The position numbers and the translations under genes were made by a program. From Gemmatimonadota bacterium (GTDB taxonomy: Bacteria; Gemmatimonadota; Gemmatimonadetes; Longimicrobiales; RSA9): DNA of 6,625 nucleotides. Below the pieces are notes generated by a model. That model ran no database searches and had not been told where the DNA came from. It saw only the letters and a list, made by a program, of their open reading frames with translations. Shown here piece after piece: positions 1-6,625 of the stretch. Every line of letters starts with the position of its first letter. The first letter of the stretch is position 1. The DNA lies in the NCBI GenBank assembly GCA_012027055.1, contig VEPF01000395.1, positions 1 to 6,625 of the forward strand, written 5' to 3'.

Positions 1-603
1 GAAAGCGACCTGCTGCTGCAGCAGCAGGATCTGGTCCTCGAGCACCTGCACGCGACGCTCGAGCCCGCGGGTGTCCGGCGCGGGAGGCGGGGGCGGCGGC
101 ACGGTGCCGTGGGGGTTGAGGGCGACGGCGGGCAGGGCGAGCACGTGATCGACCACGCGTCGCACCATGCGGGCCGCGCCGAAGCCGGAGCCCACCGCTT
201 TCCCCGGCTGCACCAGCCCGGTGAGCACGGCCTGCAACCGGTAGGCAACGGCGCGGGGCAGCAGCAGGCGGTAGGTGCGGCCGCTGGTCACCACCAGCAC
301 CCGCGCGCGGAACGGCCCAATGCGGAGCGAGACGCGCACCACGCCCGCGGTGGGCACCTCGTACTGGCGCCAGCTCCCGGCGGCCGCCGAGCGCACGCAC
401 AGCAGCCGCCGCTCCGTCACCACGAACAGCCACGGCCGGCGGAGCCAGCGGGGGCGGCCGCGCTTGCCGCGGGCGATGGCCAGGAAGTGTTCGTCGCCGG
501 TCAGGATGGCCGGAAGGTCGCGCAGCTCGCGCTGGTTCCACCAGCGGGAGCCCTCGCCCAGCTCCTGCAGCTGCTGGTCAACGAACCCGCGATCCAGAGG
601 CAT
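1..603 (-). CDS. Bacterial PH-like domain protein with C-terminal coiled coil (partial, C-terminus beyond window)
   Basis: The frame is open for 201 codons from ATG at 603 down to the left edge, so the C-terminus is missing. An in-frame TGA four codons upstream makes this ATG the first possible one; the Shine-Dalgarno is weak. Residues about 22-45 (WNQRELRDLPAILTGDEHFL) followed by basic, beta-rich sequence to about 130 (LFVVTERRLLCV, YEVPTAGVVRVSLRIG, RVLVVTSGRTYRLLL) look like the YokE-type bacterial PH fold: an opening helix reading 'LPxxLxxxE', then strands carrying 'hhVTxRRLLhV'. After it come a proline run at about 168-175 and a heptad-like segment from about 180 (LERRVQVLEDQILLLQQQVA) that should form a coiled coil. 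There is no signal peptide or membrane segment, so it is probably cytoplasmic and probably oligomeric. Its ligand and role are unknown. The domain call rests on sequence pattern alone. It lies 190 bases after the CocE-type hydrolase gene and probably has its own promoter. Confidence 0.72.
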   Translation of the reverse strand, partial: MPLDRGFVDQQLQELGEGSRWWNQRELRDLPAILTGDEHFLAIARGKRGRPRWLRRPWLFVVTERRLLCVRSAAAGSWRQYEVPTAGVVRVSLRIGPFRARVLVVTSGRTYRLLLPRAVAYRLQAVLTGLVQPGKAVGSGFGAARMVRRVVDHVLALPAVALNPHGTVPPPPPPAPDTRGLERRVQVLEDQILLLQQQVAF

Positions 604-690
604 GGCAGTGGCTCAGGTCAGATGGAGCGTGCCCCCGAAGGATCGGGTCCCCCGGCGCCCCGGCGCAAGACGGGGACGGCAGCGGTTTCA

Positions 691-739
691 CACGAAGGCA
701 CGAAGGAGCACGAAGGCACGAAGGACGGATGCACGAAAT
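691..739. repeat. Tandem 18-base repeat made of CACGAAGG octamers
   Basis: The octamer CACGAAGG occurs at 691-698, 699-706, 709-716 and 717-724. A decayed copy, CACGAAAT, is at 732-739. The first four copies form two adjacent 18-base units (691-708 and 709-726) that differ only at the last base (G versus C). On the gene strand the octamer reads CCTTCGTG. The 8/10/8 spacing does not fit an RNA gene or a CRISPR array, as there are no unique spacers. The cluster lies wholly in the intergenic gap, as expected for a dispersed intergenic repeat. Function is unknown. Confidence 0.8.
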
Positions 740-771
740 CCGTTGTTGAACAACAGAAGCCGTTCATCCGT
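725..771 (-). terminator. Possible terminator or 3' structure after the CocE-type hydrolase gene
   Basis: Starting about 23 bases past the stop codon on the minus strand, ACGGATG (read at 771-765) can pair with CATCCGT (read at 731-725). Between these arms lies GTTGTT-G-AACAAC at 742-754, a perfect palindrome around one base that could form a shorter inner hairpin. The outer stem is only 7 bp and no U-tract follows, so intrinsic termination is uncertain. The palindrome could instead be a protein-binding site. Confidence 0.35.
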
Positions 772-793
772 TCTCGGCGTCCGCGGCGGTTGC

Positions 794-2749
<1,956 letters not shown>

Positions 2750-2756
2750 GGCAGAA

Positions 2757-2763
2757 CTCCCTC
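2757..2763 (-). promoter_or_regulatory. Ribosome binding site of the CocE-type hydrolase
   Basis: On the minus strand GAGGGAG lies 7 bases before ATG 2749. It decides the start against the longer in-frame extension running up to 3076. Confidence 0.65.
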
Positions 2764-2780
2764 GTTCGAAAGGGTCGTGG

Positions 2781-2809
2781 GCCGGCGCGCTCAGTCGGCG
2801 CGCGCCGGC
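2781..2809 (-). terminator. GC-rich hairpin spanning the stop codon of the CoA-binding gene
   Basis: GCCGGCGCGC (2781-2790) and GCGCGCCGGC (2800-2809) form a perfect 10-bp stem with a 9-base loop that contains the TGA stop at 2791-2793. The transcript's 5' arm is therefore the end of the CoA-binding coding sequence and the 3' arm lies in the 41-base gap before the CocE start. No U-tract follows, so it may be a weak terminator, an mRNA-stabilising hairpin, or an attenuator between two co-transcribed genes. Confidence 0.42.
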
Positions 2810-3339
2810 GGCGGGACGTCCGGAGCAGGCTCGGGCCGCGGCCCGCGGGCGGTCGCGAAGCGGTATGCGCGCGCGTCCGGCAGCTTGCCGAACCGGCCGA
2901 GCACCCAGCAGATGCACTTGTGGCCGAAGTCGGTCGGCTGCACGAACATCATCGGACAGCCGCCGGCGATCACCGAGACGTCGTGCTCGGTGCAGAAGCG
3001 CACGGCCGCAGCGGACAGACTGCCCGGCCCGATCCCGCGGTGGATCCAGACCCGCTGGACGCCGGCCGCGGTGCACTGCTCCAGCACCTGGAGCGTGGCG
3101 TCCGGCGCGGTCCCGATGACCACGCCGTCAACGCTGCCCTCGATCGCCGCGAGCGAGCGGTAGCATCGGTCGCCCTCGACCTGGTCCGCCGCCGGATTGA
3201 CGGCGAACACGTCATACCCGTCCGCGCGCAGGCGGCGGTAGATGACGTTGGCGGCGTTGGGCTGGTCCCGCGAGACCCCGGCGACGGCGATCCGGCGGTG
3301 GGACAGGAACTCGGCAGCCGCTGCAGGAAGGCTGGACAC
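2791..3339 (-). CDS. CoA-binding domain protein (Rossmann fold, YccU-like)
   Basis: This is a 182-residue protein of the CoA_binding_2 family, a stand-alone version of the CoA-binding domain of succinyl-CoA ligase. The family is thought to bind CoA or a similar nucleotide; its physiological role is poorly known. Visible features are the opening beta-strand and glycine turn at 17-24 (IAVAGVSR), the second strand at about 41-49 (GYDVFAVNP), GVVIGTAP at about 72-79, VQRVWIHRGIG at 94-104, and the family's CPMMF element at 128-132. Cys128, Cys142 and Cys144 (HKCICW) cluster near the end of the domain. A Pro/Arg/Ala-rich tail (about 166-182) follows. The start is GTG at 3339, chosen because AGGAGG (3345-3350) lies 5 bases upstream; the other GTG, at 3345, overlaps that site. 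There is no signal peptide, so it is cytoplasmic. A much longer open frame continues upstream antisense-like through the arabinofuranosidase gene, but only this part is coding. Confidence 0.88.
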   Translation of the reverse strand: MSSLPAAAAEFLSHRRIAVAGVSRDQPNAANVIYRRLRADGYDVFAVNPAADQVEGDRCYRSLAAIEGSVDGVVIGTAPDATLQVLEQCTAAGVQRVWIHRGIGPGSLSAAAVRFCTEHDVSVIAGGCPMMFVQPTDFGHKCICWVLGRFGKLPDARAYRFATARGPRPEPAPDVPPPARAD

Positions 3340-3344
3340 GCTCA

Positions 3345-3350
3345 CCTCCT
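3345..3350 (-). promoter_or_regulatory. Ribosome binding site of the CoA-binding gene
   Basis: A perfect AGGAGG on the minus strand with 5 bases to GTG 3339. It selects 3339 over the in-frame GTG at 3345, whose first base overlaps the site. Confidence 0.7.
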
Positions 3351-3370
3351 GTCTTGATTGTGGCGACCGG

Positions 3371-3401
3371 AATATAGTCCCCTGCGGGCGGGCGGATGCA
3401 A
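3371..3401 (-). promoter_or_regulatory. Possible promoter of the CoA-binding gene
   Basis: On the minus strand TATATT (3371-3376) matches the -10 consensus at five of six bases and is a rare AT-rich island in this DNA. The best -35 candidate is TTGCAT (3396-3401), a weak match at 19-base spacing. The -10 lies about 20 bases before the Shine-Dalgarno. The proposed -35 abuts the hairpin at 3402-3431 that probably ends the preceding gene. Confidence 0.38.
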
Positions 3402-3431
3402 GCAGGGGCGCGGCGGTTGCCGCGCCCCTGC
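3402..3431 (-). terminator. Strong GC hairpin, probable terminator of the arabinofuranosidase gene
   Basis: GCAGGGGCGCGGC (3402-3414) and GCCGCGCCCCTGC (3419-3431) form a perfect 13-bp stem with the 4-base loop GGTT (AACC on the transcript). It begins 21 bases beyond the TAG stop of the arabinofuranosidase gene. Only a trace of a U-tract follows on the minus strand (TTGCATCC). Position and stem strength support a terminator role. Confidence 0.65.
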
Positions 3432-3452
3432 CGCATGCGTGCAGCACCGGTA

Positions 3453-5051
3453 CTACCGCCGAAGCTTGCCCTTGATCATGGTGAAGCTGTGGGCCGGGAA
3501 GGTGTATGTGAAGCTCTTCCCGCTCGCGTTCAGCGCCCCCTTCTCCACCGTCTTCACCGGCTCGCTCCCGAAATCGTTGCGCGCCTTGATGTCCGGCCCG
3601 TTCACCTCCCACACCTGGAACGGTCCGCTGAAGTTGCCCTCCTGCGCCAGGATGTCCGCCGCGATGGCGTTGTCCTTGTGCCGGTTGATCACGCCGATCA
3701 CCACCGTCCCGTCCGGCTGGTGCGTGGCCGAGACATCCAGGTAGGGCACGCCCCTGATGGTCGCGGTCTGCTCGCCCAGCCCGAGCGGGAAGTTCTCGCT
3801 GGTGTCGTACTTGCCGCTCTCCACGAACACGTCGAGCGCGGTGCCGTAGGCGTGCTTGGCGAACAGCTGGAGCGGGTAGTAGATGGTCTGCTTGAACATG
3901 CCCGTGGGGTTGGTGAAGATGGGCGCGATCACGTTCACCAGCTGCGCCATGTTGGCCATCTTCACGATGTCGGCGTTGCGGATGAAGCCGTTCAGGAACC
4001 CGGCCACCACCAGCGCGTCCTCCAGGTTGTACTTCTCCTCGAGCGCGTTCCGCCCCACCGCGTCGGCACCGCGCCGGGCGCGGTACCAGACGTTGTACTC
4101 GTCCCAGGCGATGTAGATGGGCGGCTTGGTGCCCCGCGCCGCCTCCGTCATCATCTCCTTGATGACGCCCCGCACCAGGTCGGTGCGCTGCTCCATCACC
4201 AGCGGCGTGGCCAGAAAGTCGTAGTAGTTGTCGGAGACGTTGCCCACGTACATGTGGAGCGCGATGTAGTCCACGTAGTTCTTCAGCGAGTCCAGCACCA
4301 CCTTGTTCCAGTGCATCGGGTCGCCGCCCGGCCGGAAATTGGAGGCACCGGCGGCGATGAGCTTGATGGTCGAGTCGGTGCGGACCATGAGCTTGGCGGT
4401 CTCGCGGGCCTTCTCGACGTAGTCCTCGACGCTCAGGTGGCCCATCTGCCAGGGGCCATCCATCTCGTTCCCCAGGCTCCAGTACTTGATGCCGTACGGT
4501 TCCGGGAAGCCGTGCTTCTTGCGCAGCTCGGCGTAGTACGGACCTTCCTTCACGTTGGTGTACTCGACCCAGCGGCGGGCCTCCTCGATGGTGCCGGTGC
4601 CCATGTTGACCGTGAAGTACGGACGCGTGCCCACCTTCTTCACGAACTTCATGAACTCGTTGGTGCCGAAGGTGTTCGGCTCCAGGACGTACCAGGCCAG
4701 GTCGAGGCGCGGGATCCGTTCCGGGCCCACGCCGTCCAGCCAGTGGTAGTTGGAGACGAAGTTGCCGCCCGGGTAGCGCGCGATGGCGACGTTCAGGTCC
4801 TTGACCGCCGCCAGTACGTCGGTGCGGAAGCCATCCTGGTCGGCCAGTGGCGAGCCGGGCTCCCAGATGCCGCCGTAGATGTGACGGCCCAGGTGCTCGA
4901 CGAAGTTGCCGTAGATGAGCGAGTCCACCTGGCCGACGGTCCGGTCCAGGTCCAGCTTGATGCGGGCCCGCTGCTGCGCCTGCACCGGTCCGGCCGGCAG
5001 CAACGCGGCGAGGGAGAAGGCCGCGAGGGCGATGCGGATGCGTGCTTGCAT
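3453..5051 (-). CDS. Secreted alpha-L-arabinofuranosidase, glycoside hydrolase family 51
   Basis: This 532-residue enzyme should release terminal alpha-L-arabinofuranosyl residues from arabinan, arabinoxylan or arabinogalactan (EC 3.2.1.55) with retention of configuration. Family motifs in order: YGNFVEHLGRHIYGGIWEPG (47-66), ARYPGGNFVSNYHWLDGVGP (91-110), FGTNEF (128-133), and KYWSLGNEMDGPWQMGH (189-205) with the acid/base Glu196. Then LHMYVGN (265-271) and IAWDEYNVWYR (314-324) with the nucleophile Glu318; a Tyr follows it where I recall Trp being usual. From about 320 onward it matches the GH51 C-terminal beta-sandwich domain, ending HSFTMIKGKLRR. Length is usual for the family. Unlike the classical intracellular GH51 enzymes it has a signal peptide (about 1-25, ending PVQA|Q), implying periplasmic or extracellular action. 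ATG 5051 is preceded by GGAA at 6 bases, a weak Shine-Dalgarno. No sugar transporter or other glycosidase is adjacent. Confidence 0.95.
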   Translation of the reverse strand: MQARIRIALAAFSLAALLPAGPVQAQQRARIKLDLDRTVGQVDSLIYGNFVEHLGRHIYGGIWEPGSPLADQDGFRTDVLAAVKDLNVAIARYPGGNFVSNYHWLDGVGPERIPRLDLAWYVLEPNTFGTNEFMKFVKKVGTRPYFTVNMGTGTIEEARRWVEYTNVKEGPYYAELRKKHGFPEPYGIKYWSLGNEMDGPWQMGHLSVEDYVEKARETAKLMVRTDSTIKLIAAGASNFRPGGDPMHWNKVVLDSLKNYVDYIALHMYVGNVSDNYYDFLATPLVMEQRTDLVRGVIKEMMTEAARGTKPPIYIAWDEYNVWYRARRGADAVGRNALEEKYNLEDALVVAGFLNGFIRNADIVKMANMAQLVNVIAPIFTNPTGMFKQTIYYPLQLFAKHAYGTALDVFVESGKYDTSENFPLGLGEQTATIRGVPYLDVSATHQPDGTVVIGVINRHKDNAIAADILAQEGNFSGPFQVWEVNGPDIKARNDFGSEPVKTVEKGALNASGKSFTYTFPAHSFTMIKGKLRR

Positions 5052-5081
5052 GGTTCATTCCGATCGGATGGGATGGAAGCG

Positions 5082-5105
5082 CCGACCCGCCGGAGGCCGG
5101 GTCGG
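5082..5105 (-). promoter_or_regulatory. Hairpin in the leader of the arabinofuranosidase gene
   Basis: CCGACCCG (5082-5089) and CGGGTCGG (5098-5105) form a perfect 8-bp stem with an 8-base loop. If transcription starts about 7-8 bases after the -10 at 5112-5117, this hairpin is at or near the 5' end of the mRNA, about 30 bases before the start codon. It could stabilise the mRNA, bind a regulator, or simply be part of the preceding gene's termination region. Confidence 0.35.
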
Positions 5106-5111
5106 TCCAGC

Positions 5112-5141
5112 AGATTAGGCAGCCGCGCGCGAAGTCGTCAA
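5112..5141 (-). promoter_or_regulatory. Probable sigma-70-like promoter of the arabinofuranosidase gene
   Basis: On the minus strand TTGACG (5136-5141) matches the -35 consensus at five of six bases. After an 18-base spacer, TAATCT (5112-5117) is a weak -10 (three of six). It lies in the only non-coding gap upstream of the gene and gives a leader of about 50 bases. The -35 falls inside the loop of the inverted repeat at 5122-5160. Confidence 0.42.
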
Positions 5142-5160
5142 TCCGTCCGATGCGCGCGGC
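5122..5160 (-). terminator. Inverted repeat directly after the stop of the unrecognised gene
   Basis: GCCGCGCGC (5122-5130) and GCGCGCGGC (5152-5160) are perfect 9-bp inverted copies separated by 21 bases. The first transcribed arm begins at the last base of the TAG stop (5160-5162). The large loop and missing U-tract make intrinsic termination uncertain, but the position suits transcript-end formation. Confidence 0.4.
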
Positions 5161-6625
5161 TACCGGAATACCGGCCGCGGATCGCCGAACGTGGTCTGTC
5201 CCGGGAAGTCCGTGAAGAGCTGGTCCCCGGCGGGATAGGCCGCGGAGTGGAAGAGCACGGCCCGGTGCGCGCGGGATTCCGCAAGCCAGGCGCGCACCGG
5301 CGCCGCATCGGCGTCGTTGCCCACCTTGAGCGCCACCGCCTGCGCGCCCAGTTCCCGGGCCCGCGCGATCACCCGTTCGGCCTGCCCGGGCGCGTCCACG
5401 TGCACGTGCTCCAGCCGGAGCGGCAGCGTCTCCGCGAGGCGCAGGAGGTAGCGGCGGGGGGCGTCGTAGTACTGCACCTCGCCGCGCTGCGATGAGCCTT
5501 CCACCACGATGGTCTCCGCCACCCGGAACGGTACCGGGCGATCACCGATCACCGCGGTCCGTCCCTCGCGCCGCACGGGCGCGGAGCCGATCAGAGTGCC
5601 GGAGCCCTGGTAGCCCAGCACGTCGCCCACGAACCGGTCGGTGGGGAAGTAAACGTCGATACCCCGTGCCGCGAGGTACGCGGCCGCCTGCATCTTGTCG
5701 GGGTAGTCGCCGCAGCCCACCACCAGGTCCGCGCCCGCGCGCTGGGCGGCATCGACGAGCGACGAGATGCCGTGCGTGTCCACCAGCAGCGCCACGCCGC
5801 GCCAGGAGCGCGTGGTGGGATACTGCACCTTGTCGGGCAGCACCTCGAAGCGGAACACGCCGGCGGAGTCGGGGGCCAGCCAGCGGGCCCCGATCTGCAC
5901 CAGGATGGTGCCGGTGGCCGGGTCCGGCAGCGCGCCGGTGACCGCGGTCACGTCCCGCAGGCGCGCGCCCTCGTGGTAGTTGAGCACGGGGTCGGCCGCG
6001 GGCGGATGCTGGAAATCGTAGCGGAGCTGGTAGGAGAGCCAGTCGCGCGCCACCCGCTCCATCTGCGAGACGATGCGGGTGGCGGAGTCGACGCGGATGG
6101 CGCTGGCGCCCAGCACGAATTCCTGCGTGCCCCGCGGCGCGACCAGGTGCCGTGCGACCGGCGTGAGCTGCCAGAGCGGGCGGAACGTACCGGCCGCCAG
6201 CGCCTCGTAGACGTCGGCTTTGGCGCGCTCGCCCGCGGCGCGCGCGGCCGCGGCGGCGGCCCGGAAGGGTGGCGCCGTGGGCCGGCCGCACTCGGCGGCC
6301 GTGAAGGCCACCGTCTCGAGCGCGAGCAGGTGGCGGATGGGGTGCGTTTCGACTGGCGCCAGCGCTGCGAAGGCGTCGGCGGCTGCGCACACGCCCGCGC
6401 TGTCCCCGGCCACGCGCGCCACCGTGAAGCGCGCATCGGCTGCCAGCAGCGAGTCCGCGAACCGCCGCTGCCGCATCACCTCGACGTATTCCGCGCGGAA
6501 GCCGGCCGGCTGCCAGTCCCAGAAGCAGGAGTAGCAGACCGGCGTCTCGTTGAGCCGCACGGGCTGGGGCGGCAGGGGCGCGGCGGGGGGCGGGGGCGCA
6601 GTGGCGGGGCCGCACGCGGGGGGGG
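5160..6625 (-). CDS. Unrecognised, probably exported protein with CxxC motif (partial, N-terminus beyond window)
   Basis: I do not recognise this protein. The frame stays open to the right edge. The first internal start codon, GTG at 6560, has no Shine-Dalgarno and is preceded in frame by PPACGPATAPPPPAAPLPPQP, so the true start is probably outside the window. A cysteine (codon 6612-6614) followed by a Pro/Ala-rich linker resembles the processed end of a lipoprotein, but the visible PPAC is not a standard lipobox. Numbering from 6560, it shows NETPVCYSCFWDW with C9xxC12, an Ala-rich helical part (about 20-125), a mixed region (about 130-250), and an alpha/beta-like section at 255-316 (GVALLVDTHGISSLVDAA, ADLVVGCGDYPDK, GIDVYFPTDRFVGDVLG). 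The strands alternate with helices, as in a Rossmann-like fold. The end is ordinary alpha/beta sequence. It could be an enzyme or binding protein; no catalytic assignment is justified. It precedes the arabinofuranosidase gene by 108 bases. Confidence 0.8.
   Translation of the reverse strand, partial: PPACGPATAPPPPAAPLPPQPVRLNETPVCYSCFWDWQPAGFRAEYVEVMRQRRFADSLLAADARFTVARVAGDSAGVCAAADAFAALAPVETHPIRHLLALETVAFTAAECGRPTAPPFRAAAAAARAAGERAKADVYEALAAGTFRPLWQLTPVARHLVAPRGTQEFVLGASAIRVDSATRIVSQMERVARDWLSYQLRYDFQHPPAADPVLNYHEGARLRDVTAVTGALPDPATGTILVQIGARWLAPDSAGVFRFEVLPDKVQYPTTRSWRGVALLVDTHGISSLVDAAQRAGADLVVGCGDYPDKMQAAAYLAARGIDVYFPTDRFVGDVLGYQGSGTLIGSAPVRREGRTAVIGDRPVPFRVAETIVVEGSSQRGEVQYYDAPRRYLLRLAETLPLRLEHVHVDAPGQAERVIARARELGAQAVALKVGNDADAAPVRAWLAESRAHRAVLFHSAAYPAGDQLFTDFPGQTTFGDPRPVFR

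Larger units (their letters stand above)
604..793. other. Intergenic region with tandem repeats and small inverted repeats
   Basis: This is the longest gap in the window, lying between the stop of the CocE-type hydrolase (TGA at 794-796) and the start of the PH-domain gene (ATG at 603). On the gene-bearing strand it holds, in order, an inverted repeat pair (765-771 with 725-731) enclosing a palindrome (742-754), the CCTTCGTG octamer cluster (691-739), and a small hairpin (634-647, CCCGA/TCGGG with a 4-base loop) in the probable leader of the PH-domain gene. No clear sigma-70 promoter and no credible short coding frame were found. Confidence 0.6.

Noticed and set aside
691..739. CRISPR array
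   Set aside because: The units are 8-18 bases, directly abutting, with no unique spacers of regular length and no cas genes nearby.
2750..3076. N-terminal extension of the CocE-type hydrolase to an upstream start at 3076
   Set aside because: The extra 109 residues are Arg/Ala-rich and overlap the CoA-binding gene in another frame. A signal peptide and GAGGGAG site mark 2749 as the start.
3340..5058. Long upstream extension of the CoA-binding gene
   Set aside because: The extension is an out-of-frame reading of the arabinofuranosidase gene. The CoA-binding domain begins right after GTG 3339, which has a perfect AGGAGG.
3396..5495. A 699-codon open frame on the plus strand opposite the arabinofuranosidase
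   Set aside because: It is a low-complexity, His/Val/Arg/Gly-rich translation lying antisense to a clear GH51 gene and running into its neighbour. There is no plausible start context or family motif.
6558..6560. GTG as the start of the unrecognised gene
   Set aside because: There is no Shine-Dalgarno upstream and the open frame continues to the window edge with a lipoprotein-like Cys/Pro segment, so the true start probably lies outside.
3453..6625. A polysaccharide utilisation locus
   Set aside because: Only one glycosidase is present. No SusC/SusD-like, TonB-dependent, ABC-transport or regulatory gene is visible.

Overview
This window is a high-GC bacterial chromosomal fragment. It has five protein-coding genes, all on the minus strand, so they are read from the right edge to the left. 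In transcription order they are: (1) an unrecognised, probably exported protein at 5160-6625 whose N-terminus lies beyond the right edge; (2) a secreted GH51 alpha-L-arabinofuranosidase at 3453-5051; (3) a small CoA-binding (Rossmann-fold) protein at 2791-3339; (4) a secreted CocE/NonD-type serine hydrolase (X-Pro dipeptidyl-peptidase superfamily) at 794-2749; (5) a protein with a bacterial PH-like domain and a coiled coil at 1-603, whose C-terminus is cut by the left edge. No RNA gene, transposase, phage gene or CRISPR array was seen.

The organism is probably a free-living, high-GC Gram-negative such as a member of Gemmatimonadota. This is inferred from base composition, the gene mix, and signal peptides ending in Ala followed by Gln (LRA|Q and VQA|Q). 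No phylogenetic marker is present, so the assignment is tentative.

The gene junctions are short: 108, 113, 41 and 190 bases. Each contains GC-rich inverted repeats just after, or overlapping, the upstream gene's stop codon. None has a clear U-tract. Promoter-like elements precede the arabinofuranosidase (TTGACG-N18-TAATCT) and the CoA-binding gene (TATATT). The 41-base gap between the CoA-binding gene and the CocE hydrolase suggests possible co-transcription, although a 10-bp hairpin spans that junction. The five genes do not form a recognisable pathway. The arabinofuranosidase and the hydrolase would both act outside the cytoplasm, on arabinose-containing polysaccharide and on ester or peptide substrates. 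No transporter, regulator or further glycosidase accompanies them.

The clearest non-coding oddity is at 691-739 in the 190-base gap: two tandem 18-base units built from the octamer CACGAAGG (CCTTCGTG on the gene strand), plus a decayed copy. They look like a dispersed intergenic repeat and sit beside a perfect GTTGTT/AACAAC palindrome. I see no convincing evidence of a new multi-gene system; the best candidates for novelty are the unrecognised protein and this repeat.
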